Shown piece after piece: positions 36,579-49,106 of a stretch of 64,000 nt of DNA. The stretch spans positions 19,493 to 83,492 of the forward strand of contig JAWPHD010011484.1 in NCBI GenBank assembly GCA_037043455.1. Reading direction: 5' to 3'. Source of the DNA: Cyrtodaria siliqua (Eukaryota > Mollusca > Bivalvia > Adapedonta > Hiatellidae). The translations under genes were made by a program, and so were the position numbers. The notes beneath the pieces were generated by a model. That model was not told the origin of the DNA. It worked only from the letters and a program-made list of their open reading frames with translations, and searched no databases. The stretch's first letter is position 1; the number at the start of each line of letters is the position of its first letter.

Positions 36579-36938
36579 TATTTTTTTGAATTTAACAAAC
36601 TGTATTTATGTCAGAATAATTAAATGGTCTGTTAACAGTTTGTTAAATTCCAAAATCAGAAATATAAACTCATGGGTCATACTTGCCGCCATGAAAATGG
36701 GTAAATTTATGATGGGAAGGCAAACATTTGCCATTTGCCTTCACATACACAAACAATTTCTGTTACTTGGCCAGAATAAGGCAAAATTGTTTGCTGCTAG
36801 GTCAATATGAGGTATGAGGTATTTGTTTGCCGCTAATGTCAAATATTTGCCACTAACATAGGGTATATATTAGGGCTCCAAACTAAGATCCATTATGTTA
36901 CTGATGAGTGTAAATCACACGATATTAGTCTTCCAACA
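36579..36938. other. Unassigned sequence before 43-bp block B
   Basis: Contains a short open frame (36529-36810) without recognisable features and several TTTGCC-rich stretches. Probably non-coding. Confidence 0.4.
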
Positions 36939-39900
36939 CAAGTGTTGCCATTACCACTCTTCAGATACTAGTGTAACAACACAAGTGTTGCCATGACCAG
37001 TCTTCAGAATCTAGTGTAACAACACAAGTGTTGCCATGACCACTCTTCAGAAACTAGTCTAACAACACAAGTGGTGCCATGACCACTCTTCAAAAACTAG
37101 TGTAACAACACAAGTGTTGCCATGACCACTTCAGAAACTAGTGTAACAACACAAGTGTTGCAATGACCAGTCTTCAATATCTAGTCTAACAACACAATTG
37201 TTGCCATGACCACTCTTCAAAAACTAGTGTAACAACACAAGTGGTGCCATGACCGCTCTTCAGAAACTAGTGTAACAACACAAGTGGTGCCATGACCGCT
37301 CTTCAGAAACTAGTGTAACAACACAAGTGTTGCCATGACCACTTCAGAAACTAGTCGAACAACCCAATTGTTGCCATGACCACTCTTCAGAAACTAGTGT
37401 AACAACACAAGTGTTGCCATGACCACTCTTCAGAAACTAGTATAACAACACAAGTGTTGCCTTGACCACTCTTCAGAAACTAGTGTAACAACACAAGTGG
37501 TGCCATGACCGCTCTTCAGAAACTAGTGTAACAACACAAGTGGTGCCATGACCGCTCTTCAGAAACTAGTGTAACAACACAAGTGTTGCCATGACCACTT
37601 CAGAAACTAGTCGAACAACCCAATTGTTGCCATGACCACTCTTCAGAAACTAGTGTAACAACACAAGTGTTGCCATGACCACTTCAGAAACTAGTCGAAC
37701 AACCCAATTGTTGCCATGACCACTCTTCAGAAACTAGTGTAACAACACAAGTGTTGCCTTGACCACTCTTCAGAAACTAGTGTAACAACACAAGTGGTGC
37801 CATGACCGCTCTTCAGAAACTAGTGTAACAACACAAGTGGTGCCATGACCGCTCTTCAGAAACTAGTGTAACAACACAAGTGTTGCCATGACCACTTCAG
37901 AAACTAGTCGAACAACCCAATTGTTGCCATGACCACTCTTCAGAAACTAGTGTAACAACACAAGTGTTGCCATGACCACTTCAGAAACTAGTCGAACAAC
38001 CCAATTGTTGCCATGACCACTCTTCAGAAACTAGTGTTACAACACAAGTGTTGCCATTACCACTCTTCAGAAACTAGTGTAACAACACAAGTGTTGCCGT
38101 GACCATTCTTCAGAAACTAGTCTAACAACCCAAGTGTTGCCATGACCACTCTTCAGAAACTAGTCCGACAACCCAAGTGTTGCCATGACCACTCTTTAGA
38201 AACTAGTGTAACAGCACAAGTGTTGCCATGACCACTCTTCAGAAACTAGTGTAACAACACAAGTGTTGCCATTACACTCTTCAGAAACTTGTGTAACAAC
38301 ACAAGTGTTGCCGTGACCACTCTTCAGAAACTAGTGTAACAACACAAGTGTTGCCGTGAACACTCTTCCGAAACTAGTCTTAATAACACAAGTGTTGCCA
38401 TGACCACTCTTCAGAAACTAGCGTAACAACACAAGTGTTGCCATGACCACTCTTCAGAAACGAGTGTAACAGCACAAGTGTTGCCATGACCACTCTTCAG
38501 AAACTAGTGTAACAGCACAAGTGTTGCCATGACCACTCTTCAGAAACTAGCGTAACAACACAAGTGTTGCCATGACTACTCTTCAGAAACTAGTGTAACA
38601 ACACAAGTGTTGCCATGACCACTTCAGAAACTAGTCTAACAACCCAAGTGTTGCCGTGACCACTCTTCAGAAACTAGTCTGACAACCCAAGTGTTGCCAT
38701 GACCACTCTTTAGAAACTAGTGTAACAGCACAAGTGTTGCCATGACCACTCTTCAGAAACTAGTGTAACAACACAAGTGTTGCCATTACACTCTTCAGAA
38801 ACTAGTGTAACAACACAAGTGTTGCTGTGACCACTCTTCCGAAACTAGTCTAACAACACAAGTGTTGCCATGACCACTCTTCAGAAACTAGCGTAACAAC
38901 ACAAGTGTTGCCATGACCATTCTTCAGAAACGAGTGTAACAGCACAAGTGTTGCCATGACCACTCTTCAGAAACTAGTGTAACAGCACAAGTGTTGCCAT
39001 GACCTCTCTTCAGAAACTAGTGTAACAACACAAGTGTTGCCATGACCACTTCAGAAACTAGTCGAACAACCCAAATGTTGCCATGACCACTCTTCAGAAA
39101 CTAGTGTAACAACACAAGTGTTTCCATGACCACTCTTCAGAAACTAGTATAACAACACAAGTGTTGCCTTGACCACTCTTCAGAAACTAGTGTAACAACA
39201 CAAGTGTTGCCATTACCACTCTTCAGAAAATATTGTTACAACACAAGTGTTACCATGACCACTCTTCAGAATCTAGTGTAACAACACAAGTGTTGCCATG
39301 ACCATTCTTCAGAAACTAGTCTAACAACACAAGTGTTGCCATGACCACTCTTCAGAAACTAGTCTAACAACACAAGTGGTGCCATTACCACTCTTCAGAA
39401 ACTAGTGTAACAAGACACAAGTGTTACCATGACCACTCTTCAGAATCTAGTGTAACAACACAAGTGGTGCCTTGACCATTCTTCAGAAACTAGTCTAACA
39501 ACACAAGTGTTGCCATGACCACTCTTCAGAAACTAGTGTAACAACACAAGTGTTGCCGTGACCACTCTTCCGAAACTAGTCTAACAACACAAGTGTTGCC
39601 ATGACCACTCTTCAGAAACTAGCGTAACAACACAAGTGTTGCCATGACCACTCTTCAGAAACGAGTGTAACAGCACAAGTGTTGCCATGACCACTCTTTA
39701 GAAACTAGTGTAACAACACAAGTGTTGCCATGACCACTTCAGAAACTAGTCTGACAACCCAAGTGTTGCCTTGACCACTCTTCAGAAACTAGTGTAACAA
39801 CACAAGTGTTGCCATTACCACTCTTCAGAAAATATTGTTACAACACAAGTGTTACCATGACCACTCTTCAGAATCTAGTGTAACAACACAAGTGTTGCCA

Positions 39901-40258
39901 TGACCATTCTTCAGAAACTAGTCTAACAACACAAGTGTTGCCATGACCACTCTTCAGAAACTAGTCTAACAACACAAGTGGTGCCATTACCACTCTTCAG
40001 AAACTAGTGTAACAACACAAGTGTTGCCGTGACCACTCTTCCGAAACTAGTCTAACAACACAAGTGTTGCCATGACCACTCTTCAGAAACTAGCGTAACA
40101 ACACAAGTGTTGCCATGACCACTCTTCAGAAACGAGTGTAACAGCACAAGTGTTGCCATGACCACTCTTTAGAAACTAGTGTTACAACACAAGTGTTGCC
40201 ATGACCTCTCTTCAGAAACTAGTGTAACAACACAATTGTTGCCATGACCACTCTTCAG
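36939..40258 (+). repeat. 43-bp tandem array, block B (about 77 copies)
   Basis: Same unit as block A. Higher-order copies are visible: CATTACCACTCTTCAGAAAA at 39211 and again at 39813 (602 bp = 14 units); ATTACACTCT at 38271 and 38785 (514 bp = 12 units minus one 2-bp deletion). Confidence 0.95.
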
Positions 40259-40507
40259 CCCTTTCTAATTGTCCAAATGTAACTAACTTTGACAACATTT
40301 TCAAATGCAGAAATTTGCTCTGAAATATATTTGTTTATGCCCCCACCACCGAATGGAGAGGGGGCAAGCGTAAGCCATGTTCGTCCATCTAGCCGTCCCA
40401 AAAAGTTTGTGTTTCTTTCTCCTTCCATAGTTTTAAACCGATTGTTTAGAAACTTTACAGTCAAAATCAACCTTGTATTACCAAAGCTATAGCCCTTTTC
40501 ATACCCA

Positions 40508-42660
40508 AGCTTTCACAAAGTGAAGTGGGTGCTATAATAGGAAGCGCTTTGCGTCCTGTAACACATTTGTTGTGTCGCCTTTCTGAAGAAAAATGCGATA
40601 CATAGGAATCACTTTGTACGTCCGTCAGTCAGTGAGTTTGTCCGTCCGTCTCTTTCTTTCTTCACGAAAACATAACGTTGGTTATAACTTACTCATTTCT
40701 TGATATTTCTTCATCAAACTTTCAATATATACTCATCAGGACAACATCGACATGACCATACTAAAATATATACGTCAAGATCACACTGAAGGTCATTATA
40801 TGAGTTAAATACTCCTCTTTTTTTTTCTTCACAAAAACTTAAAGTTGGCTATAACTTTCTCATTTCTTGATATTTCTTCATCAAACTTTCAATATATACT
40901 CATCATGACAACATCAACATGACCATACTAAAATATCAAGGTCACAATGAAGGTCATTATATGGGTTAAATACTCGTTTTTTTCTTCACGAAAACTAACG
41001 TTGGTTATAAATTTCTCATTTCTTCATCAAACTTTCAATATATACTCATCAGGACAACATCGACATGACCATACTAAAATATATACGTCAAGATCACACT
41101 GAAGGTCATTATATGAGTTAAATACTCCTCTTTTTTTTTCTTCACAAAAACTTAAAGTTGGCTATAACTTTCTCATTTCTTGATATTTCTTCATCAAACT
41201 TTCAATATATACTCATCATGATAACATCGACATGACCATACTAAAATATAAAGGTCAAGGTCACACTGAAGGGTAGTACCGGAGTTATGGACTTTTATCA
41301 CCCTTATTTTATGTTAAAATATCTTATGTGTCTATCTCGTATCTCAGTTTTCAACTGATTGTATATCTTGTGTGTCTATGGGTTAAATACTCATTTTCTT
41401 CACAAAAAATTAACGTTGGTTATAACTTTCTCATTTCTTGATATTTCTTCATCAGACTTTCAATATATACTCATCATGACAACATTGACATGCCATACTA
41501 AAATATAAAGGTCAAGGGCACACTGAAGGTCATTGTATGGATTAAATACTCATTTTTTTCTTCACGAAAACTTAGTCAGTTTGTCAAGGTCATTTATCTG
41601 GGTCCAAAAAACCTTGTTGTACCGACAAAGCGCTGACATGCGACACATGTGTTTCATGGAACACCCATCTAGTTAATACTTGCATATTTCAAGCACTTTT
41701 GAATGGATTCTTTCGCGTCGCGTCCTGTAACACATTTTTTAATACTTGCATATCTCAAGCACTTTTGAATGGATTGTTCCCCAACTTCATATACTCATAA
41801 CAACTGATGACCTTATGTCCCTTTACATCACCCATCATTGATTGCCTAATTTATTACAAAATTATGGCTTAGAATTTGACTTAGAATTTTCCACTCTAAT
41901 ATTGACCTGTTAACACATTTTTTCTCAAACATTTTCGAATTGATTGTTCCCAAACATCATGTACACATAACAACTGATGACCTTATGTCCCTGTACATCA
42001 CCCATCATTGATTGCCTAATTTATTGCAGGATTACGGGTCTTTGTTTGACTTAGAAATTTCCACTCTAATGTTAACTCATTTTTTCCCAAACATTTTCGA
42101 ATTGATTGTTCCCAAACATCATGTACACATAACAATTGAAGATCTTATGTCCCTCCCTGTACATCACCCATCATTGATTGCCTAATTTGTAACAGAATTA
42201 CGGCCCTTTGTTTGACTTAGAATTGTCCACTCTAATATTGTATAACGACATAAATCTCAAACATTTTTGAATTAAGTGTTCCTAAACAGGATTACGGGTC
42301 TTTGTTTGACTTAGAAATTTCCACTCTAATAACTCATTTTTTCCCAAACATTTTCGAATTGATTGTTCCCAAACATCATGTACACATAGCAACTGATGAC
42401 CTTATGTCCCAGTACATCACCCATCATTAATTGCCCAATTTGTTACAGAATTATTGCCCTTTGTTTGACTTAAAACTTTCCGCTCTAATATTATATAATG
42501 ACCTGTTAACACATTTTTTCACAAACGTTTTCGAATTGATTGTTCCCAAAATTCATGTACACATAACAACTGATTACCTTATGTCCCTCTACATCACACA
42601 TTGTTGCTGCCTAATTTATTACAGAATTATGGCCCTTTATTTGACTTAGAAGGTCTCACA
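40508..42660 (+). mobile_element. CCTGTAACAC-family element with tandem modules, itself interrupted
   Basis: A possible hairpin head is GCTTTCACAAAGTGAAG at about 40509, followed by GCGTCCTGTAACACATTTG. After the insertion at 40571-41675 it continues AATACTTGCATATTTCAAGC, then several modules of roughly 160-190 bp (TTCGAATTGATTGTTCCC, ACTGATGACCTTATGTCC, CATCACCCATCATTGATTGC) to about 42650. The tail is not identified. Confidence 0.55.
40571..41675 (+). mobile_element. Complete CGACAC-family hairpin element with adjacent empty-site copy
   Basis: The head hairpin is TGTGTCGCC...ATGCGATACA, then TCCGTCAGTCAGTGAG and CGTCCGTC. The body has repeats of CTCATTTCTTGATATTTCTT and CATCGACATGACCATAC. 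The tail is GCGACACATG (complement of the head TGTGTCGC), hairpin GTGTTTCATGGAACAC, ending CATCTAGTT. It is flanked by sequence found uninterrupted at 41720-41745. Confidence 0.75.
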
Positions 42661-42750
42661 CATCTATTATCTCCCCTGAAAACTCACGGACCTAGAGACA
42701 AAAGGTAAACAGAAAATAAATCTATTTTTTCTCAATTTTAGGCAATTTTT
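42661..42750. other. Short spacer before E11
   Basis: Possible end of the preceding element; the T-rich target of E11 lies at 42745-42750. Confidence 0.4.
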
Positions 42751-44332
42751 AGCTCTACTGATCAGAGATCAGCAGAGCTTATGCCGTGGTGCGTCGTCCG
42801 TCGTCCGTCTGTCCGTAAACTTTTTTTTGTAGCGACTTCTCCTCTGAAACTACTGAATGGATTTTCATGAAACTTTACAGAAATGTTGCCCATGAAGTCT
42901 AGTTGATCCTAGCAAAAATTCATGTTGATGTGAAATCCAAGATGGCAGCCAGATCTAAAAATAGGTTTTCAAAATACAAGTTTGTAGCGACTACTTCTTG
43001 AAAACTATAAGTGATATTGATATGGGACTTTTTCTAAAATGATCAGCATGACATGATGTTGGTCCTTGTCAAAAATCGTTTTGATTCAACTTTAAACATG
43101 GCTGCCAGAGGCCATCTTTGTTTACATACAGTTATATAGTAAAAACTTGTAGCGACTACTCCTTTGAAACTACTTGACAGATTTTCATGAAACTTTACAG
43201 GAATATTGCTCTTAATGTCTAATTGATCCTAGCAAAATTTCAGATCGGCCAGAAATTCAAGATGGCCGCCACAGCTAAAAATAGATTTTTAAAAAAGAAG
43301 TTTGTAGCGACTACGTCCTTAAAACTATAAGTGATATTGATATGGGACTTTTTGTAAAATGATCAGCATGACATGATGGTTATAAGAGCCAAACATTATT
43401 TTGATTCGACGTTAAACATGGCTGCCAGTGGCCATCTTTGTTTACATAGAGTTATATAATGAAAATTTGTAGCGACTACTCCTCTGAAACTACTTGACGG
43501 ATTTTCATGAAACTTCACAGGAATGTTGCTCTTGATGTCTAATTGATCCTAGCAAAATTTCAGGTCGCCCGGAAATTCAAGATTGCTGCCATGGCTAAAA
43601 ATAGATTTTCAAAATACAATTTTGTAGCGACTACTACTTGAAAACTATAAGTGATATTGATATTGGACTTTTTGTAAAATGATCAGCATGACATGATGTT
43701 GGTCCTTGTTAAAAATTGTTTTGATTCAACGTTAAACATGGCTGCCAGCAGCCATCTTTGTTTGCATAGAGTTATATAGTAAAAACTTTTAGCGACTAAT
43801 CCTTTGAAACTACTTGGCAGATTTTCATGAAACTTTACAGGAATGTTGCTCTTAATGTTTAATTGATCCTAGCAAAATTTCAGATCGGCCAGAAATTCAA
43901 GATGGCCACCACAGCTAAAATTAGATTTTTTAAAAAAGAAGCTTGTATACATAGCGACTACGTCTTGAAAACTATAAGTGATATTGATATGGGACTTTTT
44001 GTAAAATGATCAGCATGACATGATGGTTATCAGAGTCAAACATTATTTTGATTCGACGTTAAACATGGCTGTCAGCGGCCATCTTTGTTTACATAGAGTT
44101 ATATAATGAAAACTTGTAGCGACTATTCCTTTGAAACTACTTGACGGATTTTCATGAAACTTCACAGGAATGTTGCTCTTGATGTCTAATTGATCCTAGC
44201 AAAATTTCAGGTCGGCCGGAAATTCAAGATGGCCGCCACGGCTAAAAACAATTTTTCAAAAAACAAGTCTGTAGCGACTACTTCCTGAAATCAAAATCAA
44301 TCAGTACAGCTTCAAGGTCATTGACCTCTTGT
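42751..44332 (+). mobile_element. E11: HINE-like element, GATC family (same subfamily as E2)
   Basis: The head is AGCTCTACTGATC-AGA-GATCAGCAGAGCT, then GTCCGTCGTCCGTCTG. The 320-bp units share diagnostic variants with E2 (TGATGGTTATAAGAG, CATGGCTGCCAGCAGCC, GCTAAAATTAGATTTTTT). The tail is ATCAGTACAGC, AAGGTCATTGACCT, CTTGTT. ATACATAGCGAC near 43948 shows a small tandem insertion. Confidence 0.8.
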
Positions 44333-44959
44333 TAATTTGAAAAATAGGTTTTTCTTTGCTTTAGCATACATCTGCAGTGTAAAAGACATGATGATACAGA
44401 AAATCCCATGTTGATATGAGGTTTCATTCAAATTTCAGAATTGTTTGACCGAAGCACCGCATATTCAGCTAGATAGTGTATGAATTTTGTATTTTCCATA
44501 GGGTTCACAAAACATGAGCGAGAAAAACAACCAACCTGGCTAACTTATGCATTTTATTGTTTTAAATTACTGGTCTTGGCTATACTGAAGATATTAAACC
44601 AACAACAATGTCTGCTGCCCTGCTTTGAAGCTCAGATGTTGGGAAAGGCTATACAGTAACCCTATGGTGAAATTAATTGAGGTGTGAGACCAGAATTGTT
44701 CACTCTATAATGAACTTTATGTGGCTTTCACTTAAAACGTTTTCATGGAGTGTTATTGCACTTGACATACAATTCACACGTGATGATATGATGTCTCTCT
44801 GCATTAATGTTGTTTTTTTGATGTTTTTTTTTTACAGAATTATGGACCTTGGTTTTACTTAGAATTTTTTTCTCATTAAAAAATTAACAGATATTTAAGA
44901 CATTTATTATTCTTGATTTTGCCCATCCTCATCGACTATAGCGAAAAACCTTTAGTGAT
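44333..44959. other. Unassigned sequence
   Basis: A/T-rich; at 44690-44870 it weakly resembles the CCTGTAACAC-family module (TTACAGAATTATGGACCTTG). No gene seen. Confidence 0.4.
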
Positions 44960-45445
44960 AGTTCTAGTTTCATCAAATTTACGTTAAAATACCTTATGCG
45001 TCCTATCTCCTCCAACAGTTTTCAACCGATTGTTTTGAAACTTTACAGGATGCATACCGATGTCAAGATGTGCATATTAATTCGGTCAAAATCAACCTTG
45101 TAGTCCCTGAGTTATGGACCTTTTTCGCCCTTATTTTACGTTAAAATATCTTATGTGTCTATCTCGTACCACAGTTTTCAACTGATTGTATATCTTGTGT
45201 GTCTGTCTCATACCCATAGTTTTCAACCAATTGTTTCGAAGTGCTGCAGGATGCTTACCTATTTTTCGTCAAAGTTTATGTTAAAATATCTTGTGTGTCT
45301 ATCTCCTAACAATTTTCAACCAGTTGTTTAGAAACGGTGTGCATTTGATTTAGCGTCAAAATCCACCATGTATTACTTGAGTTACACCCCTCTTTTGTCA
45401 AATTTTGTGTCTGATTCTTTTCAGAGGGGGCATGCATGGACACAT

Positions 45446-45573
45446 TTCTATTAATAATAATAATTAAATATTTGATAATTGATTTAACCATTGTTTTTAT
45501 TTCTAAGAAATTATGATGTTATTGAAGGCATACAAGTGACGTCATTTTAATAAAAACTGTTATAACTCTTAAG
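45446..45573. other. Intron sequence before the penultimate APIP exon
   Basis: Contains ATAATAATAATTAAATA and the acceptor of the exon at 45574. Confidence 0.5.
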
Positions 45574-45754
45574 CCGAGCACTACAGATACGACGAAGAAC
45601 TGGTCATACCTATAATTGAGAACACACCTGAAGAGAAAGATTTACAGAAGCATATGGCAGCAGCGATGACGGACTACCCAGAATCCTGTGCTGTACTCGT
45701 AAGACGACATGGTGTCTACGTGTGGGGTCCCACATGGGAAAAAGCGAAAACTAT
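45574..45754 (+). CDS. APIP: APIP / methylthioribulose-1-phosphate dehydratase, penultimate coding exon
   Basis: The translation begins with the split Ser codon, then [18 protein letters not shown], a region with many acidic residues, and [10 protein letters not shown]. The His of RRHG is the third zinc ligand of the family, so together with the HTH of the previous exon the metal site is complete. The acceptor is TCTTAAG, with the exon starting CC-GAG-CAC (phase 1). The acceptor pyrimidine tract is weak. The donor is CTAT followed by GTGAGT at 45755, a strong consensus, leaving AT to complete a Met codon in the next exon (phase 2). The exon is 181 nt. No frameshift or stop is seen, and the protein stays very close to vertebrate APIP. 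It lies 29.1 kb after the previous exon, across an intron made almost entirely of repeats. Confidence 0.95.
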
Positions 45755-46018
45755 GTGAGTTATAACTTGGGATTAGTCATTATTACTTCATAAAACTTTT
45801 GTCTGAACACAAAAACGATGCAAGTGCATTATTGCTACTTTTCAGGAGAGACAAAAAACTGTTGAAGTTTTAGATTGGTATTATTAAGTGTTACTTTTTC
45901 ATACTGAAGCTAACAGTTTATATGTCTAATCTTTTTTAATTAAAAAGGTTACAGTGAAAGTAAAAAAGACACAACGATTTTTGCACTGAAAACTTGAAAG
46001 CAAAAACCATGTAAGATC

Positions 46019-46834
46019 ACTTATCAGAGATCAGCAGAGCTTATGCCATGGTGCGGTGTCCGTCCATCCGTCTGTAAAGTTTTTTGTAGCGACTACTCCT
46101 CTGAAACTACTGGATGGATTTTCATGAAATTTTACAGAAATGTTGCCCATGAAGTCTAGTTCATCCTAGACAAAAATACATATTGATGTGAAATCCAAGA
46201 TGGCCACCAAAGCTAAAATAGATTTTTAAAAAGCAAGTTTGTAGCAACTATTTCTTGAAAACTATGTGATATTGATGTGGGACTTTTTCTAAAATGATCA
46301 GCATGACATGATGTTGGTCCTTGTCGAAAATCGTTTTGATTCGACGTTAAACATGGTTGCCAGTGGCCATCTTTGTTTACATAAGTTATATAGTAAAAAC
46401 TTGTAGCGACTACTCCTCTGAAATTACTTGACAGAGTTTCATGAAACTTAAAAGGAATGTTGCTCTTGATGTCTAGTTGATCCTTGCAAAAGTTCAGGTA
46501 GGCCGGAAATTCAAGGTGGCCGCCATGGCTAAAAATATATTTGTAAAAAACAAATTTGCAGCGGCTACCTATTGAAAACTATAAGTGATATTGATATGGG
46601 GCTTTTTCTAAAATGATCAGTATTACATGGTGTCGATTCTTGTTTGAAAATTACCTTGATTCGACATTGAACATGGCTGCCGCGGCCATGTTTTTTTACA
46701 TAGAATATATAGTAAAAAACTTGTAGCGACTACTCCTCCGAAACTACTTGACAGATTTTCATGAAACTTCGCAGGAATGCTGATCTAGCTATAAAACCTA
46801 TCAGTAGAGCTTCAGTGTCATTGACCTCTTGTTT
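46019..46834 (+). mobile_element. E12: short GATC-family HINE-like element
   Basis: It has a partial head (TTATCAGAGATCAGCAGAGC) and GTCCGTCCATCCGTCTG. The body is about two diverged 320-bp units. The tail is ATCAGTAGAGCTTCAGTG, TCATTGACCTCTTGTTTT. Confidence 0.7.
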
Positions 46835-48040
46835 TACATGAAAGCAGTGATAAAACCTTCATCTGTATCGTAAATAACAGACATGCAACGCAAATCATAC
46901 ATCAACACCTGTGGCTAACGGCCATATTGGTGATTGGTATATATAATGCAAATAAAGTGCAGAATAGATCACAAAACAAGAATTTATAAGAGCCTTAATG
47001 CATAATATGTATTAAAATTAATGATTTAAATAGCAGAACTAGCTAAGGCGTCTAGTTTTCCAGACCTATTTCATTAACAATAATTAAATTATACGGATCA
47101 TAGGGTCTAGTTTAGTGCATACTGGTTGTGTACCAGTTATCGTCATTCACCAGATTTCGTCATTATCAATAAAACGCTCGATGTTGTGATTCTTTTTCGA
47201 CCCCACTTTACAAATCACTACACACTATCATCAGACGATTGGGGAGGAAAAAATACTATAGAAATGTTAACATACACTCTCAAACCAACGCGTTAACCTA
47301 TATAAATACCGTTATAAACAAAACACAATCGGGGGAATCACGCGCTAATACACATGCGCAGGAAAATTTCCTTTTAAAATAGCTGACCTTTTACGTTGAA
47401 TCATTTTGACATGCCCAAAAAACTAAAAGCATATGCCAAACATTTTCAGCCAAGGGAGACGACTAGATCACGTCAATCAATTTAAATCTGCGGACAGTTA
47501 TTTCCCTTAAATTATGAACGTCGAAGTGAAGTAAAAAAACATTTTAAATTGTAGATATAAAAAAATGTCTAGATATTTTTTTTGTGTATTCATATGCAAT
47601 GGTATATTTATGTTTCAATTAATAACTACACACGTTTTCATCATCCCAAACATGGATTATTCGGTATTAAACTGAACATGACGATAACTACTACATTCAG
47701 CTCAAACGACCGGCCCAATTGAGTTTATATTTAGTAACAGTCACGTGACACTTGTTACTGAGAATAGGATCAATGTAAACACAGAATATTTATGACAAAG
47801 GGGTAAGCTTCTCTACCGGCAAAAATATTTATGAGATGACTAGTTTTGATTTAGATTTATTAAAGAACCATCATAAAAATGAGGATATCTGGTATACAGC
47901 CAGTATGGTATACAGCCAGTATGTATATTGAATATGAAACTGAAATATTATGATGTTTTATTCGTATTTGATTAACACCCACCTACTGAATATCTCAACC
48001 TACCGGAAGTTGACCGGATGTGAAAGTTATGAATAACGCC
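46835..48040. other. About 1.2 kb without recognised repeats or genes
   Basis: A/T-rich intron. A short direct repeat GTATACAGCCAGTATG lies near 47893-47925. Nothing else is supportable. Confidence 0.45.
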
Positions 48041-48715
48041 GAATTAGACCTTTGATTTATTGGAAAGTGCTGTATTGTTTTACTTGTATCCACTCTAGCA
48101 TCTTCATCTATTATCCAGTTTTACCAAACTTGGTCAGTTTTGATATCAATGAAATCTCGTATGGGATTGAAACCAGCAAGATCGAAATAACTGTCCTCGA
48201 TTTATTGAAAAATACCTTATTTTGCTTTGTAATTCCTACTACATTTGTTCACCAATCTTTGCTGCTGTTGTTGTTGTTGTTGAATGAGCTTCTGGTCCTG
48301 ATTTTTTTCAAATGATGACCATGGGGTCGAATTGGTCTCTGCCCAGGGAGTCACAGTTTTACATAGAGCTAAAAAGAAAAGTCTATATAGAAAAAAAACT
48401 CTGAAAATACTGGGTAAAAGTCTTATAGTATACATGTAGCATAAGGTACTGGTTCTCTATGAAGTTTGTTAAAATGATAATACTGGAGTCAATTTTGGCC
48501 CAGCCCTTGGGGATCACAGTTTAACATAGAGTTGTATAGGGAAATCTTTAAAAGTACAAGAGCTTATATTTTGCTTAAAGCATATGCTTATGGTCCTCTA
48601 CTAAGTTCCTTCAAGTCGTGATTCTGGGTCAACTTTGGCCCTACCCTGGAGATAACTGTTTTACATGAATAGGGAAATACCCTTTTGTACGAAAGACCAG
48701 TGGTGACTTCAAACT
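48041..48715 (+). mobile_element. Decayed hairpin-element bodies (GGCC-type then E6-type)
   Basis: CCAGTTTTACCAAACTTGGT and TATCAATGAAATCTCG resemble 162-bp GGCC-family units. CATGGGGTCGAATTGG and CAGTTTTACATAGAGC resemble the E6 body. A (TTG)n microsatellite lies near 48262-48283. Confidence 0.5.
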
Positions 48716-49001
48716 TCAAACTTCAGAGTAAACATTCATGTGAAATCTCTTGGATTCTCATTCATGTTGTCGCCTACGTCCATGTGGCAGTAAAGAACAA
48801 GTAGAGAAGGGCGTAGTTAAACGTCATAGATGCGAATGTTTTAGAGGGGTGTTGTATTCCTCCCCTGCATCCCTACCCCCACTCCCACCCAGATAATGCA
48901 AAATCAAGTCTCTGCCTTTATATTTATGTACAACACGAAATACCAAAAAAGAAAAAATAGGTGTGCATCTATATAGGCGAATAGAAATATTAAGATATTC
49001 C

Positions 49002-49106
49002 CAATCTCATTAAAATCAGACCCTTTATCACGCTACGATACTCTACACTACGAGAAGATAGCGGAGAGTATCAAAGCGTAATTAGGGTATGATTGTAATG
49101 CGATTG
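49002..49106. mobile_element. 105-bp MITE, unexpanded form
   Basis: It has terminal inverted repeats of about 42 bp: CAATCTCATTAAAATCAGAC...GATACTCT on the left and AGAGTATCAAAGCG...GCGATTG on the right, about 80% matched. The centre is only about 20 bp and includes TAGCGGAGAG, the motif that is tandemly amplified in the next copy. Confidence 0.75.

Larger units (their letters stand above)
40336..45445 (+). mobile_element. Split GCCCCC-family hairpin element, interrupted by younger elements
   Basis: The head is ATGCCCCCACC...AGGGGGCA at 40336-40366. The body (TTTTAAACCGATTGTTTAGA, ACTTTACAG, TCAAAATCAACCTTGTA) stops near 40505 and resumes at about 44960 (CCAACAGTTTTCAACCGATT). A tail candidate GAGGGGGCATGC lies at about 45423-45434, where GGGGGCAT complements the head ATGCCCCC. 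The material in between belongs to other elements. Confidence 0.55.
16492..45573 (+). other. APIP intron (29.1 kb), repeat-filled
   Basis: This is a phase 1 intron with GTAAAC donor and TTAAG acceptor. It contains the 30-bp array, HINE-like elements, the 43- and 57-bp arrays, and nested hairpin elements. I found no host exon inside it. Confidence 0.9.
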
